Part shown: in pieces, positions 42,946 through 54,000 of the stretch
Numbering within the stretch: the stretch's first letter is position 1
Layout of the letters: the number at the start of each line of letters is the position of its first letter
From: Prorocentrum cordatum
Taxonomy: Eukaryota; Sar; Dinophyceae; Prorocentrales; Prorocentraceae
Assembly (NCBI GenBank): GCA_963575745.1
Contig: CAUYUJ010004780.1
Location: forward strand, 78,501-142,500
Direction: 5' to 3'
Length of the DNA: 64,000 bases
The notes under the pieces: model-generated
Databases searched by the model: none
What the model was told of the DNA's origin: nothing
Seen by the model: the letters and a program-made list of their open reading frames with translations, nothing else
Made by a program: the position numbers and the translations under genes

Positions 42946-44096
42946 GGGAGCCTCTGCTCTTGGGACCCCCCACCCCGCCACTTCTCTCCCAAAAACGACT
43001 CGCGCTCCCCTCGATGCCCTCCTCCATGCCTCCCACCTGGCCCCGACATCCCCAACCCCTGGGAGCCTCTGTTCTTCAGACCCTCCACCCCATCATTTCT
43101 CGCCCAAAAACGATTTACGCCCCCTCCAGGCCCCCCTGCATGCGCCCCACCCGGCCCCGACACCCCCACCTCTGGCAGTCTCTGTTCTTGGGCCCCCCAC
43201 CGCATTATTTCTCGCCCACAAGCGACCTACGCCCCCTTCCATGCCCCCCTCCATGCCCCCCACTTGGCCCCGACATCCCAACTCCTGGGAACATCTGTTA
43301 TCGGGACCCTCCACCCACCTCACCATTTCTCACAAAAACGACCTACGCCCCCCTCCATGCCCCCCCCCATGCGCCCCCACCTGGCCCCGACGTCCCCAAC
43401 CCCTGAGAGCTTCTGTTCTTGGGTCTCCCACCCCACCATTTCTTGCTCAAAACGACCCATGCCCCCCTCCATGCCCCCCACCTGGCCCCGACACCCCCGC
43501 TCTTGGGAGTGTCTGTTCTTGGGCTCCCACACCCCGCCATTTCTCGCCCAAAACGATCTACGCCCCCCTCCATGCCCCCCCCCCCCATGATCCCCACCTG
43601 GCTCCGACATCTCCAGCCCCTGGGAACCTCTGTTCTTGGACCCCCCACCCCACCATTTCTCGCCCAAAAGCGGCCTACGCCCCCCTCCCTGCACCCCACC
43701 CGGCCCCGACATCACCACCCCAGGTGGTCTCTGTTCCTGGGGCCACCCACCCCACATTTCTCTCAAAAACGACCTACGCCCCCCTCCCCACCCCCTAACT
43801 GCCCCCGACATCCCCACCCCAGGGAGTCTCTGTTCTTGGGGCACCCCACCCTACCATTTCCCACCTAAAACGACATACGCCCTCCTCCCCGCCCTCCACC
43901 TGGCCCCGACATCCCCCACCATGGCTCGCTCAAGAATGACCAACGCCCCCCTCGCCGCCCCCCCCCCCCACACCTCGCCCCGACGCCCCCACCCCAGGGA
44001 ACTTGTTTTCTGGGGACCCCCCACATCACGATTCCTCGCCCAAAAACGCCCACCGCCCCCCTCCACACCCACCCCAGGGAGCCCTCTCTCGGCTTA

Positions 44097-44813
44097 GGCG
44101 ACATCTATCCAGTCTTCTGTATGTTCATTACCGACGCGTGGCTCCTCTTCGCCATTGCATTCCGTTTGCGTTCTTGGCCAGCACATCACTCGTTGCATCT
44201 CTGCTTGCCATTCGCCTTCTGTGTCGCTCGTCCAGCCAACCAATTGCTGTAGTGCTCCCTCCCGAATGCGCCCTTACATTCTACAAATTTCCACTTTCCG
44301 CGCTGCAGCTTCGCGCCATCGATGCAGCGCTTGCACTTGCGCTGCTGATCTGCCGCGCCCTCCCACATCCACTGCGAAAAGCATTCACGCCGCTGCGCCT
44401 CCTCGCACGCAACACAGGTCATCACGTCCTTCATCGCAGCTGTGTCCCGCTGCGCAGCCCCAGCGTCGACACAGCGCCTGCACTTGCGGTGCTTCTCTGC
44501 CACGCCCTCCCACGTCCACTGCGAAAAGCATTCACGCCGCTGCGCCACCTCGCACACAACACAGGTCTTCACGTCTTTGGTCGCCGCCATGTTCCGTTGG
44601 GCGGTCGCATCGTCGACGCACTTGGTACACGCAATCGACGCTTTGGACGCGGTGTCCAACATATGAACGGAAAATTCAGACTTACTCTTCCCCTCTCCAC
44701 ATTTTGTGCATACCACCCGCCTTGCTTCTTCGGCCCGCGCCTTTTCCTCCTTTCTCAACAACTTCTTACACGACTTGCATGTGGGTTCGTCATTGCACTG
44801 ATCCGCTTTGGCA
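44097..44813 (-). pseudogene. Helitron C-terminal cysteine-rich tail beyond a premature stop
   Basis: The helicase frame meets TAA at 44814-44816 and then stays open in the same phase: YAKADQCNDEPTCKSCKKLL, VVCTKCGEGKSKSEFSVHML, ACTKCVDD, TCVVCEVAQRRECFSQWTWE, KCRRCVDAG, TCVACEEAQRRECFSQWMWE, KCKRCIDG and KWKFVECKGAFGREHYSNWL. These are tandem C-x2-C ... F-S-x-x-x-W ... C-x2-C modules of about 33-49 codons. Two are a 147-bp tandem duplication (ACTGCGAAAAGCATTCACGC at 44371 and 44518). A TGA at about 44183 interrupts the last module. The frame goes on another 29 codons to TAA near 44097. The pattern resembles Stc1-type zinc-binding modules; role unknown. Confidence 0.65.
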
Positions 44814-47800
44814 TATTATTTCAGCAACCTCTCCTGGCCGCAGCGCAAACACTTCAGGTGCTTCTTCGGCCCCTCGCACTCGAGGCACATTCCTCCTTTA
44901 CATCGGGCGTCCCCTGCCTTCTCCCACTGCAAATCCACGAACGCATCCTCGTACTTCCGCTCCTCGCATACGTGGCACTTTCGCCTCTCGGGACAGTCCA
45001 CGCAACGCCGTGACGTGAGCTTCGAGCTGTGGCGCTGGGATGCGTGGAATGCATCCTGGCCCTTCCACAGAAAGCACTCCATGCACTGCCACGGCGTGCC
45101 AGTGCTCTTTTTGCGTTCCAAGCGCAACTTGCACGCGCGGAGTCCGTCGCCCCGGCTCCACTGCCCGAGCGCATACTGGTTCTCGTACTTCACCGACGAG
45201 CACAGCGCGCACCGCCCTGCAGGCATGAACTCCTTCTCGATTGCATCCCAATCCATGGGATCTCCCCGCAACGACTGCAATAGTAATCCGGGCCCCTTCC
45301 GCTCTTCCTGAGCGCACGGCTCGCGGTCGAAAGGTTGAAATATCAACATGTCCTCGCGGCGACGCACGCGCGTCAGAGCCACATAACTCGACAACGGCGA
45401 CGTGCCCCCGCCAATCCTCAGATCCACGATGACACCTTGCTTAAAAGTCTGGCCTTGTGCTGAGTGGGCCGTGACTCCAAACGCCGGGGCCAAAGGAAAC
45501 TGCCGCCGCTTCACTTTCAGACGCGGATGCGGCCGGCCCTTGTCCACGAACCAATCTTTTCTCTGTGGGCTCACTGGGTGCAGGCCCGGTGTTCGGAGCC
45601 CCGAAATGGTCCACCTGCATGGGATTGCGTTCCCTGCGTCATCGCGACCCTCGTCGAAAAGGACAAATATCACTTTCGGCGTCTTCTGCAAAATGGTCTC
45701 CCCTCCCCGGGAAACGCGACCCGCTCCTTCCTCGCCATCGCACGCCCATGAGTGCACGGTCCCCACGCGTCCGCGGAGCAGGTGCTTGTCCTCGCTGCGA
45801 TCGATATGATCGGTGAGGGCCACGGGCATTCCCTCCGCGATTGGCACAAACCCATACAGGTCCCCGCTATCCTTGTCGTGGCGCCGCAGCCAGGCCATTT
45901 TTTGGTGTGGCAGATCTGGCCGCTCTCGCAGCGCATCTGGCGTCGGAGTGTCGCGCGCAGGGATGTACACCATCGGTTTCTCGTGCTGTCGGGCATATTG
46001 CGACGCTCGGAGCTTGTTCACCTCATATTTGACGTCGTTATTCGGGAACACTCCGGGGGCACACCGAAACTTCGACGTGCGCATGCGCGGGTCATCTGGA
46101 CCAGCGATGACGAGACGGCGCCGTTTGCGCTCATCCCTGCACTTCCCACATTCCAGCCTGCGGATGTCGTTCGGGTTCACTGAGCGCTGACGGCGTGCTC
46201 CGACAGTGTCCTTCCGCGGGGCCTCTGCGCCGCCCCCCAAGGCTTGACATGTCGGGTTCCCACATTCAACCTGACCGTGGAGCCAACTCCCTGGGACACG
46301 AGTATCACGGCCGTGCAAAAAGGAATGCGCGTCTTCCGTGAGGTCTCCTTTGCGGAATTCCTCTTGCACGGATTTCAGCCAGGCATCGTCGCAGCGCTCG
46401 CACTCCACTAGCTCCGTTGCTCCCTGCACGCCCTCACGCCCTGCCTTACCACTTCCCCACAGGAGAGCTTGCCCGTGTAGCACTGGCGGGAGCGAGGTAT
46501 ACCTCCGAGCCTCCGCGACGCGCTCTGTTGGCACATCCGCAAGGAGTCCCCCGTCCGGAGGCGCCAGCTGCCAAACATCGCCGCTCAGCACGACGTTCAA
46601 GCCGCCGAGGGGCCGCGGCACTCCGTCTTCCCCGCACTTCTGGGTGCCCACGTCCCGAATGACGCTGCGAAGCTTCTGGTCTACTTCGGCGAGCAGCCGG
46701 GCGCTGACCATGCTGATCTCGTCGATGAACAACCACCTCCACTGCAGAACTCGCTTCGCTGTATCGTACTGAAGTTTCACATCTTCCCCCTTCTCGTCGC
46801 CGCGTTTGACAGCGGGAATACCGCAGGCGTGAGGCATGGTGTCTCCACCGAGCAGCTGCGCCATGACTGCCTGGAAGGCCGTGATTTGAAAATGGGCGCC
46901 AATAGTCCACTTCATGATGCCTTCGAACAGCTCTTTCCGCAGAATCCGCAGCACGTGTGACTTCCCTGTGCCGGGCCCTCCGTGCATGCACCAACGCAGC
47001 GGTTCGCCCATTCCCGCGCCCCCTCGCGCCTCCCCGTCCAGCTCTTGCATCACCCTCTCTGCTACCTGCTTGACCATTTCGAACTGCTTCGCGTTGACGA
47101 CGCGCCGGCCTGTGTCTTTGTCAGTCCTGCACTCGAGCTCCCTGAGCCACTCTACCACCTGGCCGCATGTCGCCCCTGCCTGCGCCTCCACCTTCCCACT
47201 TCCTTCCTCCGCCGCCACTCTGTCGGCCATAGATTTTTCCTTGCTCCGGGACGCCCTTGCTGCGGTCTGCACGGCCTCCAGATCACAGCTGACGGCTCTC
47301 GGCCACGCGTTCCGGACTGCCCCGGGCAACTTTTCACTCGGGCGCTGGCCCCGCACTTCCTGGGCCACGGCCATGCCTGCTTTCGAGTTCTGGCAATGGC
47401 AACATCCGACCAAACCACCCTCCGCCCCACCGTCTTCTTCTCCACTACTGCTGTCACCGCCCCCGTCGCCCCGCTTCCGACCACCGAGGCGTGACTTCAG
47501 AGCCTCGTCCAGCTGGTCAAAGCCCACCTCCAGTTCTTCGTCGCCCACGTCCTCATCACTCCGCGCGCCCTCCTGCTCCGCATCCCTCGGGCGCACGCGA
47601 TACACGCTGAGGAAATTGCCCGCGCACCGCGCAGCCTCTTCCGACTGCACTCCGCCGTCTAGCCACGACACCATGGCGCCCTCCCACGTTTTCGAGCCCC
47701 GCCGCAGTACGCCTGCGAACACCACGTGATCGTCTGCCTCTGACTGTCGCAGCGTCCACGGGTGGAAATAAGACATGACTATCCGCGCGGATCGTTCAGC

Positions 47801-47990
47801 TTCTCCACGTCGGCTGCGAGTCACGGGAGCCCCGAAAAAGGTTGGCGCCAACGGCCTCTTGTTCCTGACAAGAACCCACGTGTGCCGCAGATGCCGGCAT
47901 CCGTCAGTGTCTGGAAAGGCCACCCAATATTTTCCTCCGTCGCCTTTCACCATGTAGTCCACCCCAGGCTCGAGCTCTTCTGCCTGCTCC
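44814..47990 (-). pseudogene. Helitron PIF1-like helicase domain
   Basis: A continuous frame of more than 1,040 codons. Superfamily-1 helicase motifs occur in order: CMHGGPGTGKSHVLRIL (Walker A, about residue 328 of the 47962 frame), LFIDEISMVSARLL (Walker B, near 415), LSGDVWQLAPPDGG (motif III), FGVTAHSAQGQTFKQGVIVD and YVALTRVRRREDM (motifs V and VI). The N-terminal 200 residues are Helitron-specific spacer; after motif VI the frame enters C-x2-C modules (CALCSSVKYEN, CMECFLWKGQDAF, CHVCEERKYEDAFVDLQW, CLRCGQERLLK). It would unwind DNA during rolling-circle transposition, fused downstream of Rep. It is separated from upstream sequence by TAG at 47993 and from its own tail by TAA at 44814. 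The helicase itself looks intact. Confidence 0.85.
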
Positions 47991-49057
47991 TGCTACCGAC
48001 CCCACTCCTCCACTTTCTGCTTCCCTCTCGCTGTCAAGAACGCGTGGTGCCTGTCACGATCGGCTTTGGCGCCCCTTAAACTGGTGGGGTACGCCGCTAG
48101 CACGGGCCTCCAATACGTCACGCATTCGCACGGCGACAAGTGCCACAGGCCGTCCCGGTTCGGGCGAAGTCCGTACAACATGGCCACATCCCTGATTGTG
48201 ACTGTCCGGCGCCTCGGGTTTCGCATATCCACCTCCGCGAATTGCGCTTTGCGCCCTCCTGTTGTGCCGTCGGACAGCCTCTCCACCGTCTCGACGTACT
48301 CGCGTCCATAGAAACTGGTCGTCTCACAGGTCTTGATCGACTCTGCCGACGTCACATCGTTTTCCATGGAATACGCTCGAAGATTCGTACACTCCACCTG
48401 GCCGCGAACGATGCCTTTCCCGTAGGCGTCGCTCATGATGCGAGTCGCCATCCGCTTCCCGACGTAGTTCGCGTTCTCCCCGCGCAGCTGTCGGCTGAGA
48501 CTCTCGATTCCCCGGGAGCACTCTCGGACTTCATGGAAGGCCATGGGCTGCCGCTTCGTGCAGTAATCGCACGCATACCCTGCTTGGGCGTCCTGAGCCA
48601 TCTGGACCACCTCGATGATGGCTGCGTCGTTCTGCTTCTCCGCACACCCTTTGCCGCACGTGCAGCTCGCGCTTGTGATCGGCAGCCTGTATGGTAGCTG
48701 CACGTCCGAATTGAAACGCTGCGCGGCAAGCATGCATGGGTGTGTCCAATTCAGACTCTCATGGTTCATGGGCCCATGCAAACTCCCGACGCGGTTCCGC
48801 CTGCCTGCCTTCGGCATACCCAGCTCCGTCGCCAGCCCCGGGCAGATCACGACTGCATGGTCGATGAGCTGCGCCGTTCGTGGAAAATCGGCCTTGCAGA
48901 GTTTCTGGTTGTCCTTCCGACGGCACGCTGGCAAGGGCACCCTCTCCCCCGTCTCTGGATTCTCCAGATGCACGCGGTGCTGCTTCCGCTCTTGAAGGTG
49001 CTGCACATCCTCGTCGAGGTACCTCCTCTCCCACGCGCACGCTTCCTCCGCCTCTTC
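47991..49057 (-). pseudogene. Helitron region between Rep and helicase
   Basis: This frame is in phase with both neighbours and is bounded by TAG at about 49058 and TAG at 47993. It contains ACRRKDNQKLCKADFPRTAQ, AVVICPGLATELGMPKAGRR, LNWTHPCMLAAQRFNSDVQL, SASCTCGKGCAEKQNDAAII and AGYACDYCTKRQPMAFHEVR. The C-x-C-x3-C and C-x2-C groups suggest zinc binding. Dinoflagellate and fungal Helitron proteins have such a segment after Rep, with a conserved P-W-x-x-P/L-A-x-x-R-x-N-x-D-V/I-Q block that LNWTHPCMLAAQRFNSDVQL matches. Confidence 0.75.
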
Positions 49058-49750
49058 CTATTGCGTCACTCCATGCCCCGCCCTCCTGATCTGATACGTC
49101 GGGCGGCACACCAGCCCGGCCTCAGTCTTGCACTCTGGCCACGCGGCCTCCGCTCCTGCCAGATTCTTCTGCAGACCTTCTGGGGCGGCGCGCGCTGAGT
49201 GCTCCTGTCGGCAAACCCGGCGCTTGTACTCCAACGACTCTTTTACAAACGCTTCTCCACATCCGTCCGCATTGCCCCGGACGAGTTCGAAGATTTTGTC
49301 CAGCGACGCGCGTTGGCGTAGACGCTGCACGAACACCTGACAGTGCGCATGGAGCGCGCCCGTCGACTTTTGTGCTTCGATGGAGACATAGCACGCGCCC
49401 ACCCTGCCGAACACCCCACCTTCCGGCGCGGCGTTACTACCGAACAAGTCCTGGCACGGCGACATCCGCTCACGATGGTTGCATCGGGGGCAGTTCGGAC
49501 ACGTACGCACTCCGAAAAGATGCCGCATCGTCGCGTCCACGATCAAACGAAAGCCTTCAACGCTCGCCATCGGATCCCGAGCGAATATCTTCCTGCGCTC
49601 CGCCCAAGTAGGCACTTGCGACAATGTCGCCGCCAGCGGTAGTTCCAGGCGCACGTCATCCGTTCCTGGAGCGACCTGCGGCCACTCCCGACTACCAGCT
49701 GCCCGCGATGCACCTGCGTCGCTCGCTCTCCGCATTGTGGACGGGGTCAC
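49058..49750 (-). pseudogene. Helitron Rep (HUH endonuclease) domain
   Basis: The frame reads LSQVPTWAERRKIFARDPMA, SVEGFRLIVDATMRHLFGVR, TCPNCPRCNH, then FGRVGACYVSIEAQKSTGAL and ALHAHCQVFVQRLRQ. H-A-H in a hydrophobic strand preceded by Gly and Leu is the metal-binding HUH motif of the Helitron-like replication initiator. The following helical stretch has ESLEYKRRVCRQEHS, whose Tyr could be a nucleophile; I cannot identify a second one. Rep nicks and joins DNA during rolling-circle transposition. The domain is entered by a frameshift near 49720 and ended by TAG at about 49058. Confidence 0.75.
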
Positions 49751-50876
49751 GACGACGCGTGCGCGACAACCGTACCATGATGAGATTGCGCCCTTCGTCG
49801 GGAGAGAAGGTCACGAAAATCGGTCCACCATACCGTACGCGGAGCGCGTTGGTTTGGAACCGCATGACCCGTCGCGTCTCCTGCGTCCCTGGTAGCCGTC
49901 GAGACGTGTGCTCGATGTTCGCGAGCAACTTGTGGGCAGCTCTGCCGAGTCCCGGGACGTTGCGCACTTTCGTCATGTCTCCCATGACTTTCTGCTTCTT
50001 ACCGTTCACGTCCTGGTATTTCCCCGCCAATGCACGGTAGATCTGCTGCGCCCCTGCGCTGATCTCCTCGGGCGTGATTTGCGCGTCTACGTCCTTCGGG
50101 TACGCAGAGACGCACGTAAACCACGTCTTGCTCAGGTTCACCGCCGACCGAAATACCAAGTTCCACGACACGAACCCGAAATGCCAATCGCGCGACAACT
50201 GGCTCTCTACGCGACGACTCATGATGCGAACCCACAGCGGCAGCTCCACCCGCGGTGCCCCTTCCGAGCGCCGATACCGCGGGCGCTTCTTCAAGAAAGC
50301 TGGCATGTCGGGCGTGCCTGCGCAATACTTGAAAATGAACGCAAACGCCACGCCGAAATACCACGGCTCGAATTGATCCATCATAGTGTTCCCCGTGCAG
50401 AACCGCAAACGATCTGCTCGTTCGTTCACCTCCAGCGCCTGCGTCACCAATCGCACCTCCTCCCTCTCCTTCGCCGGCGCGATGTCGGGTTCTTCTCCTC
50501 GCCCGCCTTCGCGCGGGCGCTTCGCTCGGGGACCTTCATGCTCCGACTCGCTCTCGCTATCATCCGCGCGCTCGCTGGTTCCATCTTGTTCGCATTCTGG
50601 CGACACCGTCTGTGCGCAACTTCGTGGGGCTTCCACGCGCTGGGCATTGATATTCCCGTCATCGAAGCTGCTCTTCTCGAGGACCACGGCGTTGCCTTTC
50701 GTCGCTTCCAAGATCTCCGCCGCTTCCTGCAACCCATCCGGGCGCGGAACTGGCGTCGCCGCCTTCTGCATCTGCATCTTGCCCAGCGGGTTGTCCACAG
50801 GCGCCAAACGCATGATCTCGGGCGGCACCTCGCCAGCAGGAAGATCCGCAGCTTTTTTCGCACCTCTTCCACTCAA
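49700..50876 (-). pseudogene. Helitron N-terminal region of the transposase
   Basis: This 390-codon frame is one phase away from both neighbours. The first half is acidic and variable, with EHEGPRAKRPREGGRGEEPD as a likely nuclear-localisation type stretch. The second half has MDQFEPWYFGVAFAFIFKYC, GTPDMPAFLKKRPRYRRSEG, FGFVSWNLVFRSAVNLSKTW and GTQETRRVMRFQTNALRVRY, GGPIFVTFSPDEGRNLIMVR. The last block is the conserved Helitron N-terminal segment just before Rep. A frameshift near 50880 and a second near 49720 compensate each other, which restores the main phase. Confidence 0.75.
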
Positions 50877-51607
50877 ACGTGCTGATACGCTCGGTGCCCA
50901 CGCATTTTCGCCCCCTCGATCAGCTTCACGACCACATCCCGACAGACCAATGCCTGATGTACGAACTTCGCCATGCTCGCTGCCACATCGTCGTCACCTC
51001 CGGACTTCAACATCACCGACGCTATGTCTGCCAGTTCGGCGCCTGTCCGCGGCAACGACGGCGGCCTTGCCTTCGACGCCCCTTCCTCCAAGGCGGTCAG
51101 CTGCGCGAGCATGTCCGTCCGCGGCATCGGGAAGGACGTCGCGTTCCCGCGAGCGGCCATCCGATGCGCGTTGTTCCCCGTCTCCATGTCAAAGGACCGT
51201 TCGTTCCGATGCCGCTTCTCCAGCGTGAAACACACCATCGAGGTCACGCGCACGGACGCGCAAATCATCTCCAGCAAGGTTACTTTTCCTACGAATAGCT
51301 CTTCCGGCGAGTAGAGCGTCATCATGTCATTAGCGAGAGCTGAAGGGGGCACGACCGCCTCGCCTCTCGGGCCAGACATACCCGTTCGGCATTCCTCGCA
51401 CAGCGGCGCCTCGCACCGATTGCAAACCTCGCCCCCTTCGCGCCAGGATTTCGCGCTGCAGCACAGGTCCTCGGGGCAACGCAGCACCTTCAGGGACCTA
51501 TCGACCGATGCGATCGTTGCTTGCCAGTCTTCGAACTCCTTCGCGTGATCCCGCAGATGCACGTCACCCCCGACCTGACCACGTCGATCCACATAACTGT
51601 CTACGGA
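50877..51607 (-). pseudogene. Helitron upstream segment with cysteine-rich motif
   Basis: The frame contains HAKEFEDWQATIASVDRSLK, LRCPEDLCCSAKSW, CNRCEAPLCEECRTGM and PSALANDMMTLYSPEELFVG, KVTLLEMICASVRVTSMVCF. A Cys-rich stretch followed by an A-L-A-N-D-x-x-x-x-x-x-x-x-x-L block is the segment I know upstream of Helitron Rep proteins (as in DUF6570-type regions). It ends at a TGA-type frame break near 50875 and is preceded by TAG at 51608-51610 in the same phase. Confidence 0.65.
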
Positions 51608-52414
51608 CTAGTGCTTTCTGACGAACGAGCCAGGCAGTCCGAATATGCCATCCAAATCCGGCGACGCCTTCTGCCAAGTGATTGGATTCCCCCGGCGCCC
51701 TACCACGTGAGGAAATGTCCGCGCACACACCATGCATACAAGAGAACAAACTGTCTCGTCCCCCAGCGCCTCTGCATACGCACGGAGACATCGCCGGTCA
51801 ATGGCAAGTGCGGCGAGAGGAGCTCCTTGACGGACCTTCCATGCCACGACCTCGTCGTACGCAGACAGGTAACGCAACTCTTCGCTCTTCTCTTCCTCAG
51901 CAGAAACGCAAACCAGCGAGGTTGCGATATCCTCGAGCTGCGCCCGATGCTCCTGCAGCAGGTGCGCGCGCAGATCTGCATCCGCATCTCCGTGCCATTG
52001 GCAAGGCCTCCACCCGTCCTGCATCCGGCGTTTGAAAGCGCAGTGTTTCCTCGGCAGGTCTACTGATCCGACAGTTTCCTGGACTCCGTCACCCACGGCA
52101 GACCCATTCATCGAGACGGCAGGCAGCGTCGGTGTATCCTTTAGGTGCTCCTTCGCGACCCTTTCCAAATCTCCCTCCCTTTTCCGTCGCGGGTCGTCAG
52201 ACATGTTCGCTGCGCGTGCCCGATGCACGTGGCCTGGCGCCTTTGCATGGACCTCGCCGTCATCCTCCTGTGCCGCGCTGATGGCCGTTGTGGCGCTCGA
52301 TGCCACCGGTGTGCCGCCCGAGTCGGTGGGGCCGCCGGCCCCCGGCGCTGCGGGGTCACGTGCCTTCGTCTTCCCTCCCCGTAATTCGCGGGCGCTCGGC
52401 TCTCGTGTCGGCAT
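51608..52414 (-). pseudogene. Helitron N-terminal segment with Cys/His finger
   Basis: In phase with the main frame. A low-complexity N-terminus (PAAPGAGGPTDSGGTPVASS) is followed by KHCAFKRRMQDGWRPCQWHG, DADADLRAHLLQEHRAQLED (a C...C...H...H arrangement), RYLSAYDEVVAWKVRQGAPL and SLVCMVCARTFPHV (C-x2-C). The zinc-finger-like order suggests DNA or protein contact. TAG at 51608 separates it from the next segment by one codon only. Confidence 0.6.
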
Positions 52415-53339
52415 CGTTGCCCTCGGTCATCTGGCCGCGACCCGCGGCTCCGTTTCGAGAGTTAGCGCTCGTCATCCACGGCGCGGCCGTCGGCGAATCT
52501 ATTCCCGCGATTGGCCATGCTGGTTTGTACGTCGCGTTCGCAATGTCGGCCCCGGTGTGATTGTATACCTCGAGCATGGCACTTTCGCCCGCAGCGCGCA
52601 CATGCTCGACGCACGGCCATGCGCCGAGAGCTGGCATTTTCCCCTCGAGCTCCGCTCGAGGAAACGAAATGGAACCGCCCCCTCCGCGCGCCCCCAGGAG
52701 CCCGTCAAAGCGGGAACACGCGCGCACGATGATCTTGTCGGCCAGCGCTACCCCCGCCGCCCGGTACCGTGACAACGCGAATCTCATGATCTCACCTGCA
52801 TGGACGCCGTGTCGGAGTTCACCCTCATGTGACCCCAACGCCAACCATGCATCTCCGACGTTCCGCAGATAATCAACGCATGCGTCGCACGCGACACGGC
52901 GCCCCTCCTCTGTCGCCAATGCCTGATAACACCACCCCCATCGTGCCAAGATCTGAAAGATACCATCCGCCAGGGACGCGCCAACTACGTGTCCGAGCCC
53001 GGAACCCACGCGACGGCCTGTTTCGGCAATTTCTGCGACCCGTTATCCGTCGGTCTTTGCATTGAACGTCAACACCCGCATCAGAAACTCCATGAATTTC
53101 ACCGCGCGGTCCTCCATCACGCGGCACCGATCTTCCACGGCGTGGGCACTCAGCAGCTCCTTCCGCGCGACACTCCACCCTCCCCACTCACGAACCCACT
53201 TCTCTTTCATGACCCGCAGCAATGGGGCCGTTTCCCCCCGCGCTCTCCAAAGATGCGCGTGCAACTCTTTGGGCACGAAATCCAAATCCGGAATCTCCCA
53301 CACTTCGGGCTCCTCACACGCAGTCCGCAGGAAGCGCAA
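52356..53339 (-). pseudogene. Helitron far N-terminal segment (or separate gene)
   Basis: Two frames in the same phase are split by TAA at about 53040: 53043-53339 (VWEIPDLDFVPKELHAHLWR, LLRVMKEKWVREWGGWSVAR) and 52356-53009 (GASLADGIFQILARWGWCYQ, RVACDACVDYLRNVGDAWLA, AEIMRFALSRYRAAGVALAD in outline). The protein has folded-looking composition and a C-x2-C, but I recognise no family. It switches phase to the main Helitron frame near 52400. Upstream it runs into a GAG/CTC tract. It could be the true start of the transposase protein or an unrelated gene fragment. Confidence 0.4.
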
Positions 53340-53379
53340 TGCGCGCCCATCAGACTCTCATCCTCACGCTCCTCACCCT

Positions 53380-53600
53380 CCTCCTCATCCTCCTCCCTCC
53401 TCCTCCTCCTCCTCCCTCCTCCTCCTCCTCCTCCTCCTCTTCCCTGCTGCTGCTGCTGCCGCTGCGCCTCCTCCTCCTCGTATTCCTCGTCCTCCTCCTC
53501 CATCCCATCCTCCCCCTCCCCCTCCTCCTCCTCCTCCTCCTCCTCCTCCTCCTCCTCCTCCTCCTCCTCCTCCTCCTCCTACTCCTCTGCCTCTTCTTCT
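53380..53600 (+). repeat. (CTC)n tract upstream of the Helitron pseudogene
   Basis: CTC/TCC run with CTGCTGCTG and CGC interruptions, about 220 bp; on the minus strand it is GAG-rich. Confidence 0.92.
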
Positions 53601-54000
53601 TCCAATCGTCAAACCCAGAGACAAAACGTTCCGGGAACTCGGCTGGCCAGCGTGGCCTGGGTTCCAATCCCGACGTGGACTCGCACTTCCACATCGAAGT
53701 GTCGCCCCTCCCGCTGCGCCATGCGGTGCCGATGAGGACCTTGAATTTGCACCGACGGCCTGCGTATCCGACCCCATCGCATCCCCCAGGTGCTCCACAA
53801 TGGAGGACACTCCCCTCCTCCTCCCCATCCTCCTCCTCTCACTCTTCCTTCTCCTCCTCCTCCTCCCCGCCAAATCCCTCTTCTCCTCCTCCTCCTCCCC
53901 CTCCTCCTGCACCTCTTCCATCTCGACCCCTTTCTCTGCGACGACGGCGACGATGGGAACGCCCCCATCAAACATTCATCCCGAGGGAATGGGGTCAGCA
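53600..54000. other. No recognisable gene; second CTC patch
   Basis: Contains a looser CTC/TCC tract at 53810-53935. The open frames on both strands depend on it. Confidence 0.5.

Larger units (their letters stand above)
40830..44090 (+). repeat. ~115-bp C-rich tandem array (about 25 units)
   Basis: The unit has ATTTCTCGCCCAAAAACGAC, CTACGCCCCCCTCCATGCCC, CCACCTGGCCCCGACATCCC and CTGGGAGCCTCTGTTCTTGG. Anchors at 41044, 41160, 41274, 41420, 41534, 41651 and 41753 give a period of about 114-117. The array is interrupted by three CA tracts and resumes after each. It ends within a few bases of the last stop codon of the Helitron pseudogene. Confidence 0.93.

Noticed and set aside
40940-43590. 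Frames of 281-422 codons rich in Pro, His and Thr
   Set aside because: They are products of the 115-bp C-rich array and the CA microsatellites.
44097-53339. Reassignment of TAG/TAA to a sense codon to explain the Helitron stops
   Set aside because: All three stop codons occur as interruptions, frameshifts are also present, and neighbouring elements decay in the same way. Dinoflagellate nuclear genes use the standard code. Simple pseudogene decay suffices.
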